A stretch of DNA of 24,455 nt from CAZJNX01 sp964547415 (GCA_964547415.1 CAZJNX010000050.1:1-24455), one strand, 5' to 3'. Counted from the stretch's first letter, positions 1 through 8,746 are shown. The notes: generated from the sequence alone by a model not told the origin. Numbers and translations: made by a program.

Positions 1-3000
1 CCTTGAGCGCCTTGGCCGCCTCCTCGGTCAGAGAGGCGGGATCGGCCGGGTCGAGCTGGGTGCGTGCGTCGATCGCGTCCTCGGCGCGCTGCTGATCCCA
101 GGTCTCCTGCCAGGCGCGGAACTTTGGCATCGCCTTGGACTTAACGCGGGCGGCGGCCATCTGCGGCACCTGCTCGGCCTCGACCAGCTCGGCGACCAGG
201 GCGCGGGCGTCGAAGGTGTCGCTGCCGGTGTAGAGCGCGGCGACCTGCTGGAAAGCGGCGTCGTGGTGAGAACGCTCGGCGAGCTGTGCGACCGTCAGCA
301 GCTCGGGGGCGTGACAGAGGGTTTCCAGGTGGTCCAGCAGCCAATCCCGGCAGGCATTGCGCAGTTCGTCCGAGCGTGCAGCATGGTTGAACAAGCCCTG
401 TCGACCGATCCAGCGGCGTTTGTAGTGTGGGTCTTCGATGATCCGGATGCTGCGATTCGCTTTGATCGCCTCCATTCGCTGCCGCCACTTTGACTGCATC
501 TCTTGTGGCCAATCCACAGGAACATCTGGCGGCACATCGAAGCCGTCCTGATTGAGGCTCGCAACGATTTCGAAAGGTCGCTGTCCAGCTTCGATGCACG
601 CATCGGCCCAGCCTTCGACATCAGCCATCAATTCAGGCCCGCACAGGCCGTAAACGTAATAGAGCGTCCAATCGATCTCTTCTTGGATTATAATTAGCTG
701 GCTTCTCAGAGTCTTCTTCGAATGAAGTGTTGATTTCCACGTGCGACGAAGATCCGAATTTTCGGAGATTGCTTTACGGAGCACTTCAGCAGCGGATAAG
801 GCCGAGATTCTCCTTCCAGACTCATCCGCTTTAGCAGCAAGTAGATTGATTCGACTCTTGATCTCCGGGGCCTCAAATAGCTTGGGTATCGGCATCTTCC
901 CCAAAGCGGTGCCCGAGAACTGGTACGGAACCTTAGAGCGATCCGCCACACGAACTCCGTCCCCTCCAGTCATCTGCTTTTGATGACTCACTTGCTTCAT
1001 CCAAAAGCAGGCGGTTGAGCTATTGAGCAAGCCAAGCAGCGCCAGATGACCATCCTCGGTTGCTCTGGCGGGTAGCTTGATGATCGGCGCGGTCTGCTTG
1101 AAGACCTTGCCACCGCGGTCGAGGACGAAATGATTGTGGCTGGCGACTTCAGCGAAGGTTATGGAGAGCGGCGTGAGGAGTCGGTCCATCGTCACTTGAT
1201 GCCACTCCCACCATGGCCTGCATTCACTGAAATAGGTGCCCTTGTTGAACGTGGCCCGATTTCCAAGAACGCTTCGCCCAATCCACATCCATCGATAAAA
1301 GCCCTGAAAGTCCTTCGCTTGGACAAGTTGGCGCGTATGATCATAAGGGAACAGCACTTGGTCTGTATCCGTTGCCGCCCAATCTCGAATGGCGTCCCCA
1401 AGATAAATCGTCTTGATCAGCTCTGGCTCTACACCGGAGCGCAGAAATTCCGACTTCGCTCCGAGCATGATCTCATCGGCGTTAGTCATGCCGAATACAC
1501 CAATCAGTTCTGCCAGATTCCCGAGATTCCCGGCAGCTCCCGATTCTAATAACGCCTTCAACTCGGACGCACCGCCTCCCCCAACGCTCCAAGGATGCCG
1601 CGCATAAAGCCCCCGCTCCTGATCGACTACGCTGACAAATGCGCTCTCGCTCCCCGGCCGCTCCAGCAGTTCGACGATTGACCGCCACACCAGGCCTTGC
1701 GCCGCATCATCCGGCGTGCTGGGCTCGCCCCGAATTCCGAGTACCGCACGAAGCTGATCGGTTTCTGGCCGACGGTTGCGCCCGAAGAGGATCACCGTCG
1801 GCGTCCCATGCCCGGGGATGTAGGCGCCAGATGTGTCAATCACATGGGTCAGGTCTTTGAGCGGCAGATAGTCCTCGATCAGCTTCTTGCCGAACTCGCG
1901 CTTCATGAAGCTGTTGGCGGTGATCATGCCGACGAATCCGGCCGAGCGGATGTTCTCTGCGGGAAGCGCCAGGTCGAAGAAGCGCTCGGTAAAGGGCACG
2001 CCAAGCGAGTATTTGCGATGGCAGGTTGGATACCGAACCCGATAGGCCTTGTTGAGTGCCTTGTCCTTGACGGGGGGATAGGGTGGATTGCCAACCACCA
2101 CCTGATAGCGTTGGCCGAGGATGCGCTCGAGCTTGGTCTTGTCTTCGACCTCGAAGCAGTGCGCCAGCGGATCATCGAGTAGGTGGGTCTGAAGAGCCTG
2201 CCCTTGCGATTCGTGACGCGGCCCTAGCAGCAGCGAGTCGCCGACGGCGAGGTTGAAGTGGAAGTCGGGCGCGTCCTTGAGCCGGTGGCTGCCGGCCGCC
2301 TTCATCGCCGCGATCAGCAGCCGGAAGCGGGCGATGGCGACCGCATAGGGATTGATGTCGACGCCGTGGATGGCATCGAGCGCGCGCTGGGCCAGAGCGC
2401 GGGCGTTGGTGGCCGGCTCGCGCTGCTGCCAGGCGTTGAACAGGCGCTCGAAGCCGGTCAGCAAGAAATGCCCCGAGCCGCAGGTGGGGTCGATCAGCTT
2501 GAGCCCGGGCAGGCCGAAGGCGGACAGGGCCGGCTCTAGCGTGTAGTCGAGGATGAAGCGCTCGACGAACTCCGGGGTCTGCAGCAGCGCATAGCGCTTG
2601 CGCACGCTCTCGGAGAGGTCTTGATAGAGGTCGCCAAGGAAGCGGGTGTCCCAGCCACCCTCGGCGCGGTCGTCGGTGAAGTCGTGGACGATGGCGCCGG
2701 TCTCGGGGTCGAGGCGCTGGAAGAAGTCGATCAGGGCCTTGGCGCCGTCGGCCGAGAGCGGTAGGCGCCAGAGCGGATTGTGGGCGCGGTCGAGCAGCTC
2801 GGCCAGCGCTGGCAGGGTCTCAAGCTCCGCGAAGACGGCGAGCAGATAGTCGCGCTCGGCCTGGGTCGGATGCTCGCTGAAGTAGACCGTCATTCGGTCC
2901 TTGGCCTGCTGCAAGGCGCCCTGCCCTGACTCGGCCGCCGGCCCGGAGAGCATCGGCATCTCCAAGAGCCGGTTGTCCTCCAGGAAGCGCACGAAGACGC

Positions 3001-3214
3001 AGGTCAGCACCCAGGCCGCGGCGGCTTGGGTGATCTGCGCCTCGCGCCAGGCGACGAAGTGCTCGGCGGTGCGCTTGGCCTCCGTGGCCCTGGCGTACTC
3101 GGCCTTGAGGTGCGCCTCCAGCTCGGGCTGGGTCTGGCTGTAGGCGAGGATGTCCTGCTCGAGCTTGGGCAGCAGGGCTTGGAGGTCGGCGAGCAGGCGT
3201 TGGGGTTGGATCAT
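1..3214 (-). CDS. pglX: BREX type 2 adenine-specific DNA methyltransferase PglX (3' end outside window)
   Basis: Reading the minus strand from ATG at 3214 gives an open frame of 1,071 codons that is still open at the left edge, so the C-terminus is missing. The SAM-binding motif DPTCGSGHF is at residues 242-250 and the amino-methyltransferase catalytic motif NPPY at 376-379, followed by a KDKALN...KYSLGVPF stretch and a TANSFMKREFGKK stretch typical of PglX proteins. The family methylates adenine in host DNA and is part of the BREX/Pgl anti-phage system, where it is also needed for restriction. The N-terminal 240 residues are largely helical. It follows vapC by 61 bases, and pglW lies upstream on the same strand, which is the BREX-2 pairing. 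A plain type IIG or Eco57I-like enzyme is the alternative, but the PglW neighbour argues against it. The remaining BREX genes would lie left of position 1. Confidence 0.9.
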   Translation of the reverse strand, partial: MIQPQRLLADLQALLPKLEQDILAYSQTQPELEAHLKAEYARATEAKRTAEHFVAWREAQITQAAAAWVLTCVFVRFLEDNRLLEMPMLSGPAAESGQGALQQAKDRMTVYFSEHPTQAERDYLLAVFAELETLPALAELLDRAHNPLWRLPLSADGAKALIDFFQRLDPETGAIVHDFTDDRAEGGWDTRFLGDLYQDLSESVRKRYALLQTPEFVERFILDYTLEPALSAFGLPGLKLIDPTCGSGHFLLTGFERLFNAWQQREPATNARALAQRALDAIHGVDINPYAVAIARFRLLIAAMKAAGSHRLKDAPDFHFNLAVGDSLLLGPRHESQGQALQTHLLDDPLAHCFEVEDKTKLERILGQRYQVVVGNPPYPPVKDKALNKAYRVRYPTCHRKYSLGVPFTERFFDLALPAENIRSAGFVGMITANSFMKREFGKKLIEDYLPLKDLTHVIDTSGAYIPGHGTPTVILFGRNRRPETDQLRAVLGIRGEPSTPDDAAQGLVWRSIVELLERPGSESAFVSVVDQERGLYARHPWSVGGGGASELKALLESGAAGNLGNLAELIGVFGMTNADEIMLGAKSEFLRSGVEPELIKTIYLGDAIRDWAATDTDQVLFPYDHTRQLVQAKDFQGFYRWMWIGRSVLGNRATFNKGTYFSECRPWWEWHQVTMDRLLTPLSITFAEVASHNHFVLDRGGKVFKQTAPIIKLPARATEDGHLALLGLLNSSTACFWMKQVSHQKQMTGGDGVRVADRSKVPYQFSGTALGKMPIPKLFEAPEIKSRINLLAAKADESGRRISALSAAEVLRKAISENSDLRRTWKSTLHSKKTLRSQLIIIQEEIDWTLYYVYGLCGPELMADVEGWADACIEAGQRPFEIVASLNQDGFDVPPDVPVDWPQEMQSKWRQRMEAIKANRSIRIIEDPHYKRRWIGRQGLFNHAARSDELRNACRDWLLDHLETLCHAPELLTVAQLAERSHHDAAFQQVAALYTGSDTFDARALVAELVEAEQVPQMAAARVKSKAMPKFRAWQETWDQQRAEDAIDARTQLDPADPASLTEEAAKALK

Positions 3215-3275
3215 GCGGGTCTCGTTATCCTTGTGCGATCACAGGTGCTTGGGGCCGGTCGTCAGGACGGCTGGC

Positions 3276-3695
3276 TCAGCCATCCCAGTCATGTAGAAGC
3301 CGAATGGCCGGCAGCGCCTCGGCCTTGCGGTGGTAGCGGTCATCTGCGGTGATGAGGCAGGCCTTCGATTCCAGCGCCACCGCGTGATAGAGGGTATCGA
3401 AGAGGTGATGCCCGAGATCGATGGCCAGCGTGCAAGCGCGTGTCAGCACAGGGGCATCGCCGCGAATGGGAAGCGCCATAGCCTCCAGGAGCGCGAGATC
3501 GCGTTGGGCATGCTCTGGCGTCTCGCGCGCCATGACGGCCGCGACCTCGATCAGCCAGTGCGGCGGCTGCACAACGGTGAGATCACCGCGTGCGACAGCC
3601 GCCATCAGCGCGGTCGCCTGCTCGGTGTCGGCTTCGCGCTCGGGGTCCTGGAAGAGCCATTTGATGATGACGCTGGCGTCGATGACCAAGATCAT
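3276..3695 (-). CDS. vapC: PIN-domain ribonuclease toxin (VapC family)
   Basis: A 139-residue protein starting MILVIDASVIIKW. The acidic residues expected of a PIN-domain metal site are visible: Asp6 in VIDAS, Glu50 in LIEVAAVMA, Asp100 in HLFDTLYHAVAL, and Asp118/Asp119 in ITADDRYH. VapC toxins are Mg-dependent endoribonucleases that typically cut tRNA or rRNA and are held inactive by the antitoxin. The gene lies 20 bases downstream of a ribbon-helix-helix antitoxin gene, the usual antitoxin-then-toxin order, so both are probably one transcript. It sits between pglW and pglX on the same strand. All catalytic residues are present and the length is normal, so it looks intact. The RNA target cannot be read from sequence. 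Confidence 0.9.
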   Translation of the reverse strand: MILVIDASVIIKWLFQDPEREADTEQATALMAAVARGDLTVVQPPHWLIEVAAVMARETPEHAQRDLALLEAMALPIRGDAPVLTRACTLAIDLGHHLFDTLYHAVALESKACLITADDRYHRKAEALPAIRLLHDWDG

Positions 3696-3715
3696 GAGGG
3701 AGGGTCATGCAGACA

Positions 3716-3949
3716 TCAGGGTCGGCCCGCTTCACGTACCGCGCGGGTCGTCGTATCGGTCATCGCGGGCCGCTCGACGCGCGCCGCCGTTAGTTGCTCG
3801 AAGGCCGCTTGGCGCCGACGCTGTTGCTCAGCTTCCGCGATCGCCTGCTGCATCAGACGGGCGATCACGGCGCTCTTGTTCTGGGCGGAGAACTCGCGGT
3901 TGAAGGCGTCCCGAATCTCGTCCGGGATGCTGAAGTTCATGGTGGCCAT
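3716..3949 (-). CDS. Ribbon-helix-helix antitoxin (VapB-like)
   Basis: A 77-residue protein. The N-terminal 45 residues (MATMNFSIPDEIRDAF... through NKSAVIARLMQQAI) fit a ribbon-helix-helix DNA-binding fold: a short beta strand followed by two helices, as in CopG/ParD-type antitoxins. The C-terminal 30 residues are polar and probably disordered until bound to the toxin. It should neutralise the PIN toxin encoded 20 bases downstream and repress its own promoter. A perfect inverted repeat lies about 25-40 bases upstream of the start and is the likely operator. The start could also be the second Met (position 3940), because ATG-GCC-ACC-ATG gives two in-frame choices and neither has a clear ribosome binding site. 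Confidence 0.85.
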   Translation of the reverse strand: MATMNFSIPDEIRDAFNREFSAQNKSAVIARLMQQAIAEAEQQRRRQAAFEQLTAARVERPAMTDTTTRAVREAGRP

Positions 3950-3964
3950 GGACGATTCATTGCT

Positions 3965-3997
3965 CTACAGGATTGTTGAATTTTTCAACAAGTGTAG
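3965..3997. promoter_or_regulatory. Nested inverted repeat, candidate toxin-antitoxin operator
   Basis: A perfect 8-base inverted repeat, TTGTTGAA-ttt-TTCAACAA (3973-3991), is flanked by an outer pair CTACA (3965-3969) and TGTAG (3993-3997). It lies in the 119-base gap between the pglW stop and the antitoxin start, just upstream of the antitoxin gene. Ribbon-helix-helix antitoxins bind such palindromes to repress their own operon, so this is the probable autoregulatory site. It also implies a separate promoter for the toxin-antitoxin pair, and possibly for pglX, rather than simple read-through from pglW. No convincing -10/-35 pair could be fixed. Confidence 0.6.
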
Positions 3998-4068
3998 CCG
4001 TGAGTGTGAGTTCGCTCAAGCTGGATGCGCGGCTGATTCAGTGGCCTCTTGTGCGATCCGCATCGACG

Positions 4069-7000
4069 TCATGATCCCTCGGCCGTCGCTGGCTGAAGCC
4101 AGACGCCTGGAATATGCACAAACTCGCGGCTACCGGCCCCACTCGGAACGCTCACACCCTCGATCACTGCACCCGGAGTGGCGGTCTCATTGACGGTGAG
4201 TAGCAAGAGAGACTGTGCCTGAGGGTCTTCCTGTAAATGACGACGCAGATCGCCGAGCCAGCTGTCGATCAGCCCATAGCGGGCGATGAGCCCGGCATCG
4301 GTGAGGAGGACCGGACGGTTCATTGATTTCAGCTCGTCGGCCATCGCCGGCAGGACGCGGCGGACCAGCCCCTGCAGACGTGACCAGTCAACACTGCCAG
4401 GATCGGCGGCATCGGCCTTGAGCACCACCTGCCAGTTGGGTGGATTGGCCATGCCGTCGCACAGGGCGTGCAGATGGCGCAGCAGCAAGGCATCGAAGCT
4501 GAGAATCGCGAGCCCGAAGGTTTCGGCGAGATGCGCTTGTGCGCGTCGCCACAGCCGAGGACGCACCGACAGAGTGAGAAAGCGCGCCGAGTCCAGCGTG
4601 TTGCGAACGGTCTGCTCGAAGTGCTTGAGTTCACGTGTGGCGGCGACCTCGCCTCCATCGGGCAGGCTGTAGTGAATGCTGGTCTGGGTTGCCGCGGAGG
4701 TGCTGCTGCCATAGGTCAAGGCACCGGCTTGGGGCAGGCAATAGAACCCGCGCTTGCCGGCATGCTCGGCCTGTGAGTCCCAGACGAGGCCCAGGTCGAG
4801 GCCTTGCAGCAGGATGTCGAGCTGGGGTCGGCCAGGTAAGGGCTCGGCCTCTGGATAGCGGCCTTGGATGCGGTCTTGAACATCGACCACAGAGAGCCTG
4901 GGGGTGCCGAGCAATGCACCCTGTGCGAGCTCGAGACTCCGCGCGCTGGGCATGCCCTTCGGATAGAACTCGGCCCGGCTGGAGAGCGCCGCCCCTTGCG
5001 AAGCGGCGACGGCCAGGCGCAGCAGGCGGTGATTGCTGAGGGCGGACAGGGTGTCCGGCGCCGGCAGTGCGCGGATGCGCTCGAGGGCGCGTGTGGGCGA
5101 CAACAGCGGTTCCTGCTCGGCACAGTCATCGGCGAGCTGGCCGAGGGCCTCGGCGTAGTCGGCCAGTGTTTCGCCTTGGTCCTGGGTGTCATCAGCGATC
5201 AGGACACGCTGACCGCAGCGGCGCAGCACCCAGCGCGATGAGTGGCGGGCGAGTTCTGTTTCGATCGCAGCACGCACCACGGCCTGTCCCCAGCGCTCGC
5301 GCGTCGGGGATGACTGCACCGAACCGCGCCGCAGCAACACGGCCTCCCCCAGCTCGACGGCCGTCATCACGCCGCCCTGATCCCTGAGCAGCACCGCGAT
5401 GTCGTGGCGCAGCTGGGTGATGAATCTGTTCTTGCCCCAATGGGTCAGGAGGCGTAATTGCAGCTCCCGCGCCTGGCTGGATTCGAGGCCGAGGGTGGCG
5501 CCGACCATGAGCGGCGTTGGCCAATGCACGGTATCCGTTGAGCGGCGCGCGTCGCCATCGAGACGGCCGAGATATTCCGTGAGAAAGCGCTGACGGTCGG
5601 GGTCGGTCGCTTTGGTTGGCGGCGGCAGCAGGCTGCGCATGAGCTGGTCGACGCTGATCGCGAGCCCTTCGGCCTGGCTCGCAGCAGGCCCGGAAGCTGG
5701 TCCAGGAGCAGGCAAGGTGCTGGGTCGATCTGTCCGTTCAGCCGCAAGCGTCGCCGCGCTCGCCGCAAGGCGCGTCTGCAGGCTGGCGACCACCTCCGAG
5801 AGCTCGCGGCGGGTCTTGGTGCCGACACCCGTCATCCGGATGAGTTCGTTGCGCGGGAGCCGGATGAGCTCTGCGACGCTGTTGATGTTGAGCCGGCTGA
5901 GGGTACCCAGGGCTTGGGCTGAGAGTGGCAGGAGGCCGATCTGGGTGTCGAGCTGGGCCTCTGCAATCGGGCAGCGAGCAGCAGACGGGTCTGCATCAGG
6001 GTGCCGGGTGGACTCGAGGGTGGCTTGGTGGAAGAGCTGCAGCCAGGCGCGGCGCATGTCCTCGGCGTTGCCGAAGCGCGCCTTGACGTCGCGGGCCAGC
6101 GCGGTGCGGAAGAACGCGGTCAGGCCCTCGCGCAGACTGGGGTCGAAGACGGCGGGGTCGATCTCGAGCGCGCCTTCGATCAGCGGCGGCAGTCCGTCTG
6201 TTTCGGCCCAGTTGGGCAGCCGACCGGTCGCCATCTCGTAGAGGGTCAGGGCGGCGGAGAAGCGCTCGGCGTAGTCATCCCAGCGTCGGCGGCCTGGATC
6301 GCGGATAAAGGGGTCGGTGTAGGCAACGGTGCCGGCGGTGAAGTTCTCGGGGCTGATGCCGGTGAGCGAGAAGTCGAACAGCACCAGATGCAGCTGACGG
6401 CCCTGTTTCACCAGGCCGATGTTGGCCGGTTTGATGTCGCGGTGGGATAGACCCTTCTCTTCCAGATGGCAGAGGGCACTCATGAGGTCCTCGCCGAAGC
6501 GCTCGAGCAGCTCGGGCTGGATGGGGCCGAGCGCGCGCAGTCGCTCGGCCAGGTTGCCCTCGGCGGCATAGTCGAGCAGCAGCCCGGTGTGACCCAGGAA
6601 CTCCCGGGTCTCGTGGTAGGCGATGATGGCCTGATGCCGCAGCTTGTGCAGGGTCTCGCCTTCCTGACGCAGGCGGGCGTTGTGCTCGGGTGTGGCGGCG
6701 AGCTTGAGCGCCCGTTCCTGGCCCTGCTGATCGACGACGAAGGCGACCGAGCTGGCCCCGCGCCCGAGGCGCTTGCTGACCCGAATACCGCCCTCGAAGG
6801 TATCGCCAGGACGGGCCGCGGCCGGGTCGCTGCGACGCTCGCTATCCGGTCGGGTCAGCTCGTCCTCAACCAGGTTGAGATAGTCGAGAAACTCGACGGC
6901 TGAGCCAATGCGACTGCCGATGTCCGGGTGCGTGGCGTACTGGATAAGGTCTTGCAGCTCGCTTCCGGCCCCGTTGAGCGCGTCGGTGACCTGCAGCCCC

Positions 7001-8319
7001 CGACCGCGACTGAGCTTGTCCTGTAGCTCCAGATCGTTCGCCGCAGGGGGCCGGCCGGTGAAGAGGAGATAGGCGATGGCGCCGAGTGAGAAAACGTCGA
7101 GGTAGACACTGTCGCTCGCCGCGCCGCTAAGGGCCTCGGCATGGGCCTCGAGCGCGAGGTAGGGACCAGCCTCTTCTTGGACGATGCAGCTCAGATGGCT
7201 CAGCGCCATTGGTGTCTGGATCTCGGTGGGTAGCGCACGCCGGGCGGTGGCCCAGTTCGCAATCTTTGCCGTCAGCGTCCCATCGACCCCGCGGCGCACG
7301 AGAATGCTCTGCGGGCTAAGCGCGCGGTGGTAGAGACGCTTGCCATGGGCAAAACGCACGGCCTCAGCGATCTGGCGCAGCAGTGTCAGGGCGTCCTGAG
7401 TGTCGAGCGGCTGCCCGGCCCCCTGCGCGATCAGGAAATGGTCCAGGCGCACGGCCGTAGGATCGTGCTCGTAGACCAAGGCGGGTCCTTGGTCGTGCTG
7501 ATGATACTCGCGCGCCTGCAGGATGCCGGGGTGCTCGACGCCTTCAAGTAGACGGTGCTCGAGCCGTGCGGCCAGACGCAGCGTCTCAGCCTCGGGCTCG
7601 GGTCGGCTCAGGGTGAGGTAGATGCGAATGCGCCGCTGCACGCCGGTCTCACGATGGGTGGCGAGCCAGTCCTGGAAGTGATCGGCCTCATCGAGCAATT
7701 CACCGAGCTCATAGAGGCCGACACGCCGTGCCCGCATGGATTCCTTGATGCCGGCTTCTTCTAGCACCCGCGCAACGGCTTTTGAGGTGGGTCGATCAAG
7801 CTTGCGGTACTTCCAGTCGTTATCGATCCGGCACAGCGCGTCGATGAGGGTCTTGCGGGTGCAAACCTGCAGCCGCGCCGGGCCTTGCAGCTTGTTGACG
7901 ACGTTCTCGGCGGATAGGAAGACGAGGGTGTCGATGAACGGGATGCGCTCCTTACCCTGCCGACTCCCGACTTGGGCCGAACGCTGGCTCTCCAGCAATG
8001 ACTTGAGCTTCTTGGCCTTGCGGTCGGCGAGCAGGCGCGGGTTGTCGAACACGCGGCGACGCCCTTCGTGGCTCCAGACCCAGGTGCCGGCGTCGCCGCT
8101 GATCTCGCCGGGATGGGACTTGATCTCAACCAGGAACAGACCCTTGGGGGTCAGGACGAGGACGTCGACCTCGTTGATGGCACCGCCCTGGGCGATGAAT
8201 TCGAAGTTAGCCCAGGCCCGGTAGGGCTCGTGATCGGGCAGTTGCGCCTTGAGAAAAGCGAGTGCCTCTCGCTCCCAGGCGAAATCCGAGGGGGTGATTT
8301 GTTTCCAAAGCTTATCCAT
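4069..8319 (-). CDS. pglW: BREX type 2 NERD-domain serine/threonine kinase PglW
   Basis: A 1,416-residue multidomain protein. Residues about 15-130 form a NERD nuclease-related domain (NEVDVLVLTPKGLFLVEIKS, 49-68). Residues about 228-485 look like a degenerate kinase: HRALSPQSIL (331-340) lacks the catalytic Asp, and the DFG position reads NWA. Residues about 513-760 form a second kinase with glycine loop GRGASSV (519-525), Lys539, HRDIKPANIG (626-635) and DFS (649-651) in place of DFG, so it is probably active. A helix-hairpin-helix region spans about 797-848 (MTGVGTKTRREL), then a linker and a long C-terminal region that I cannot assign. This order and size match PglW of the phage growth limitation/BREX-2 systems, where the kinase is required for phage resistance. 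It is followed by vapBC and pglX. The start at 8319 has no strong ribosome binding site but fits the NERD N-terminus. Confidence 0.9.
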   Translation of the reverse strand: MDKLWKQITPSDFAWEREALAFLKAQLPDHEPYRAWANFEFIAQGGAINEVDVLVLTPKGLFLVEIKSHPGEISGDAGTWVWSHEGRRRVFDNPRLLADRKAKKLKSLLESQRSAQVGSRQGKERIPFIDTLVFLSAENVVNKLQGPARLQVCTRKTLIDALCRIDNDWKYRKLDRPTSKAVARVLEEAGIKESMRARRVGLYELGELLDEADHFQDWLATHRETGVQRRIRIYLTLSRPEPEAETLRLAARLEHRLLEGVEHPGILQAREYHQHDQGPALVYEHDPTAVRLDHFLIAQGAGQPLDTQDALTLLRQIAEAVRFAHGKRLYHRALSPQSILVRRGVDGTLTAKIANWATARRALPTEIQTPMALSHLSCIVQEEAGPYLALEAHAEALSGAASDSVYLDVFSLGAIAYLLFTGRPPAANDLELQDKLSRGRGLQVTDALNGAGSELQDLIQYATHPDIGSRIGSAVEFLDYLNLVEDELTRPDSERRSDPAAARPGDTFEGGIRVSKRLGRGASSVAFVVDQQGQERALKLAATPEHNARLRQEGETLHKLRHQAIIAYHETREFLGHTGLLLDYAAEGNLAERLRALGPIQPELLERFGEDLMSALCHLEEKGLSHRDIKPANIGLVKQGRQLHLVLFDFSLTGISPENFTAGTVAYTDPFIRDPGRRRWDDYAERFSAALTLYEMATGRLPNWAETDGLPPLIEGALEIDPAVFDPSLREGLTAFFRTALARDVKARFGNAEDMRRAWLQLFHQATLESTRHPDADPSAARCPIAEAQLDTQIGLLPLSAQALGTLSRLNINSVAELIRLPRNELIRMTGVGTKTRRELSEVVASLQTRLAASAATLAAERTDRPSTLPAPGPASGPAASQAEGLAISVDQLMRSLLPPPTKATDPDRQRFLTEYLGRLDGDARRSTDTVHWPTPLMVGATLGLESSQARELQLRLLTHWGKNRFITQLRHDIAVLLRDQGGVMTAVELGEAVLLRRGSVQSSPTRERWGQAVVRAAIETELARHSSRWVLRRCGQRVLIADDTQDQGETLADYAEALGQLADDCAEQEPLLSPTRALERIRALPAPDTLSALSNHRLLRLAVAASQGAALSSRAEFYPKGMPSARSLELAQGALLGTPRLSVVDVQDRIQGRYPEAEPLPGRPQLDILLQGLDLGLVWDSQAEHAGKRGFYCLPQAGALTYGSSTSAATQTSIHYSLPDGGEVAATRELKHFEQTVRNTLDSARFLTLSVRPRLWRRAQAHLAETFGLAILSFDALLLRHLHALCDGMANPPNWQVVLKADAADPGSVDWSRLQGLVRRVLPAMADELKSMNRPVLLTDAGLIARYGLIDSWLGDLRRHLQEDPQAQSLLLLTVNETATPGAVIEGVSVPSGAGSREFVHIPGVWLQPATAEGS

Positions 8320-8446
8320 GCAATGCGCGGCTTGACTGAGTTGGACACGACGATCGCACGCCAGGAGCCATCGTTGGCGTTCTTGATCTGATGATAACAG
8401 GCAGATAGGCCGATTCCTCGTCGCGGCGCCTTACCCGTGCCCACCG
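8320..8446. other. 127-base gap between the small HTH gene and pglW
   Basis: This is the only gap between the transfer genes and the defence genes. On the minus strand it holds a TATCAT hexamer (in TGTTATCATCAG, near 8390) that could be a -10 element, but no matching -35 is evident. I see no terminator-type stem with a T run. It may carry the pglW promoter, or pglW may be read from the transfer operon. Confidence 0.3.
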
Positions 8447-8719
8447 CTAAGCGACTCGCCGCTCTCGACGCAAGCGCGCGAGGGTGCTCTGGAAGCTCGA
8501 GAGCGTCAGACTGAAGCCTTGGCTGTGCAGTGTTTCGAGCACGGCGTTGTGGCTGGCTCCTGCGGCGAGCGCATGCTCGATATCATCGAGGACTTCGCGC
8601 AGCCGGGCGGTGTCTGAGCGCGGCAGGCCACGGTACTCATTGGCCAGCTCGTGCAGGGCTTCCGAGACCTTGTTCTTGTTCACTTGAGCGTGCGGCAGCG
8701 CGTTTGGGGCGGCGTTCAT
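8447..8719 (-). CDS. Small helix-turn-helix-like plasmid protein, function unknown
   Basis: A 90-residue protein with a good ribosome binding site (AGGAG, 7 bases before ATG). Residues about 45-87 (IEHALAAGASHNAVLETL followed by SLTLSSFQSTLARLRRER) look like a helix-turn-helix: a helix, a turn, a recognition-type helix and a basic tail. Short proteins with this arrangement are common on proteobacterial plasmids near mobilisation and stability genes, but I cannot assign a named family. It starts 27 bases after the virD4 stop, so it is probably the last gene of the transfer operon. It could be a transfer or stability regulator, or an accessory DNA-binding protein. A role in BREX is possible but not indicated. 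Confidence 0.7.
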   Translation of the reverse strand: MNAAPNALPHAQVNKNKVSEALHELANEYRGLPRSDTARLREVLDDIEHALAAGASHNAVLETLHSQGFSLTLSSFQSTLARLRRERRVA

Positions 8720-8746
8720 GGGTGACTCCTGGCGAGTGGTTTCTGG

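Noticed and set aside
1697..2182. A 161-codon plus-strand open frame
   Set aside because: It is antisense to the pglX catalytic region containing NPPY; no family features.
3272..3282. TGGCTCAGCCA palindrome at the vapC stop as a terminator
   Set aside because: Five-base-pair arms with a one-base centre cannot form a useful hairpin, and there is no T run.
3330..4193. A 287-codon plus-strand open frame
   Set aside because: It lies opposite vapC, the antitoxin and the end of pglW, has a low-complexity Arg/Ala/Ser-rich product, and the minus-strand genes have clear family motifs.
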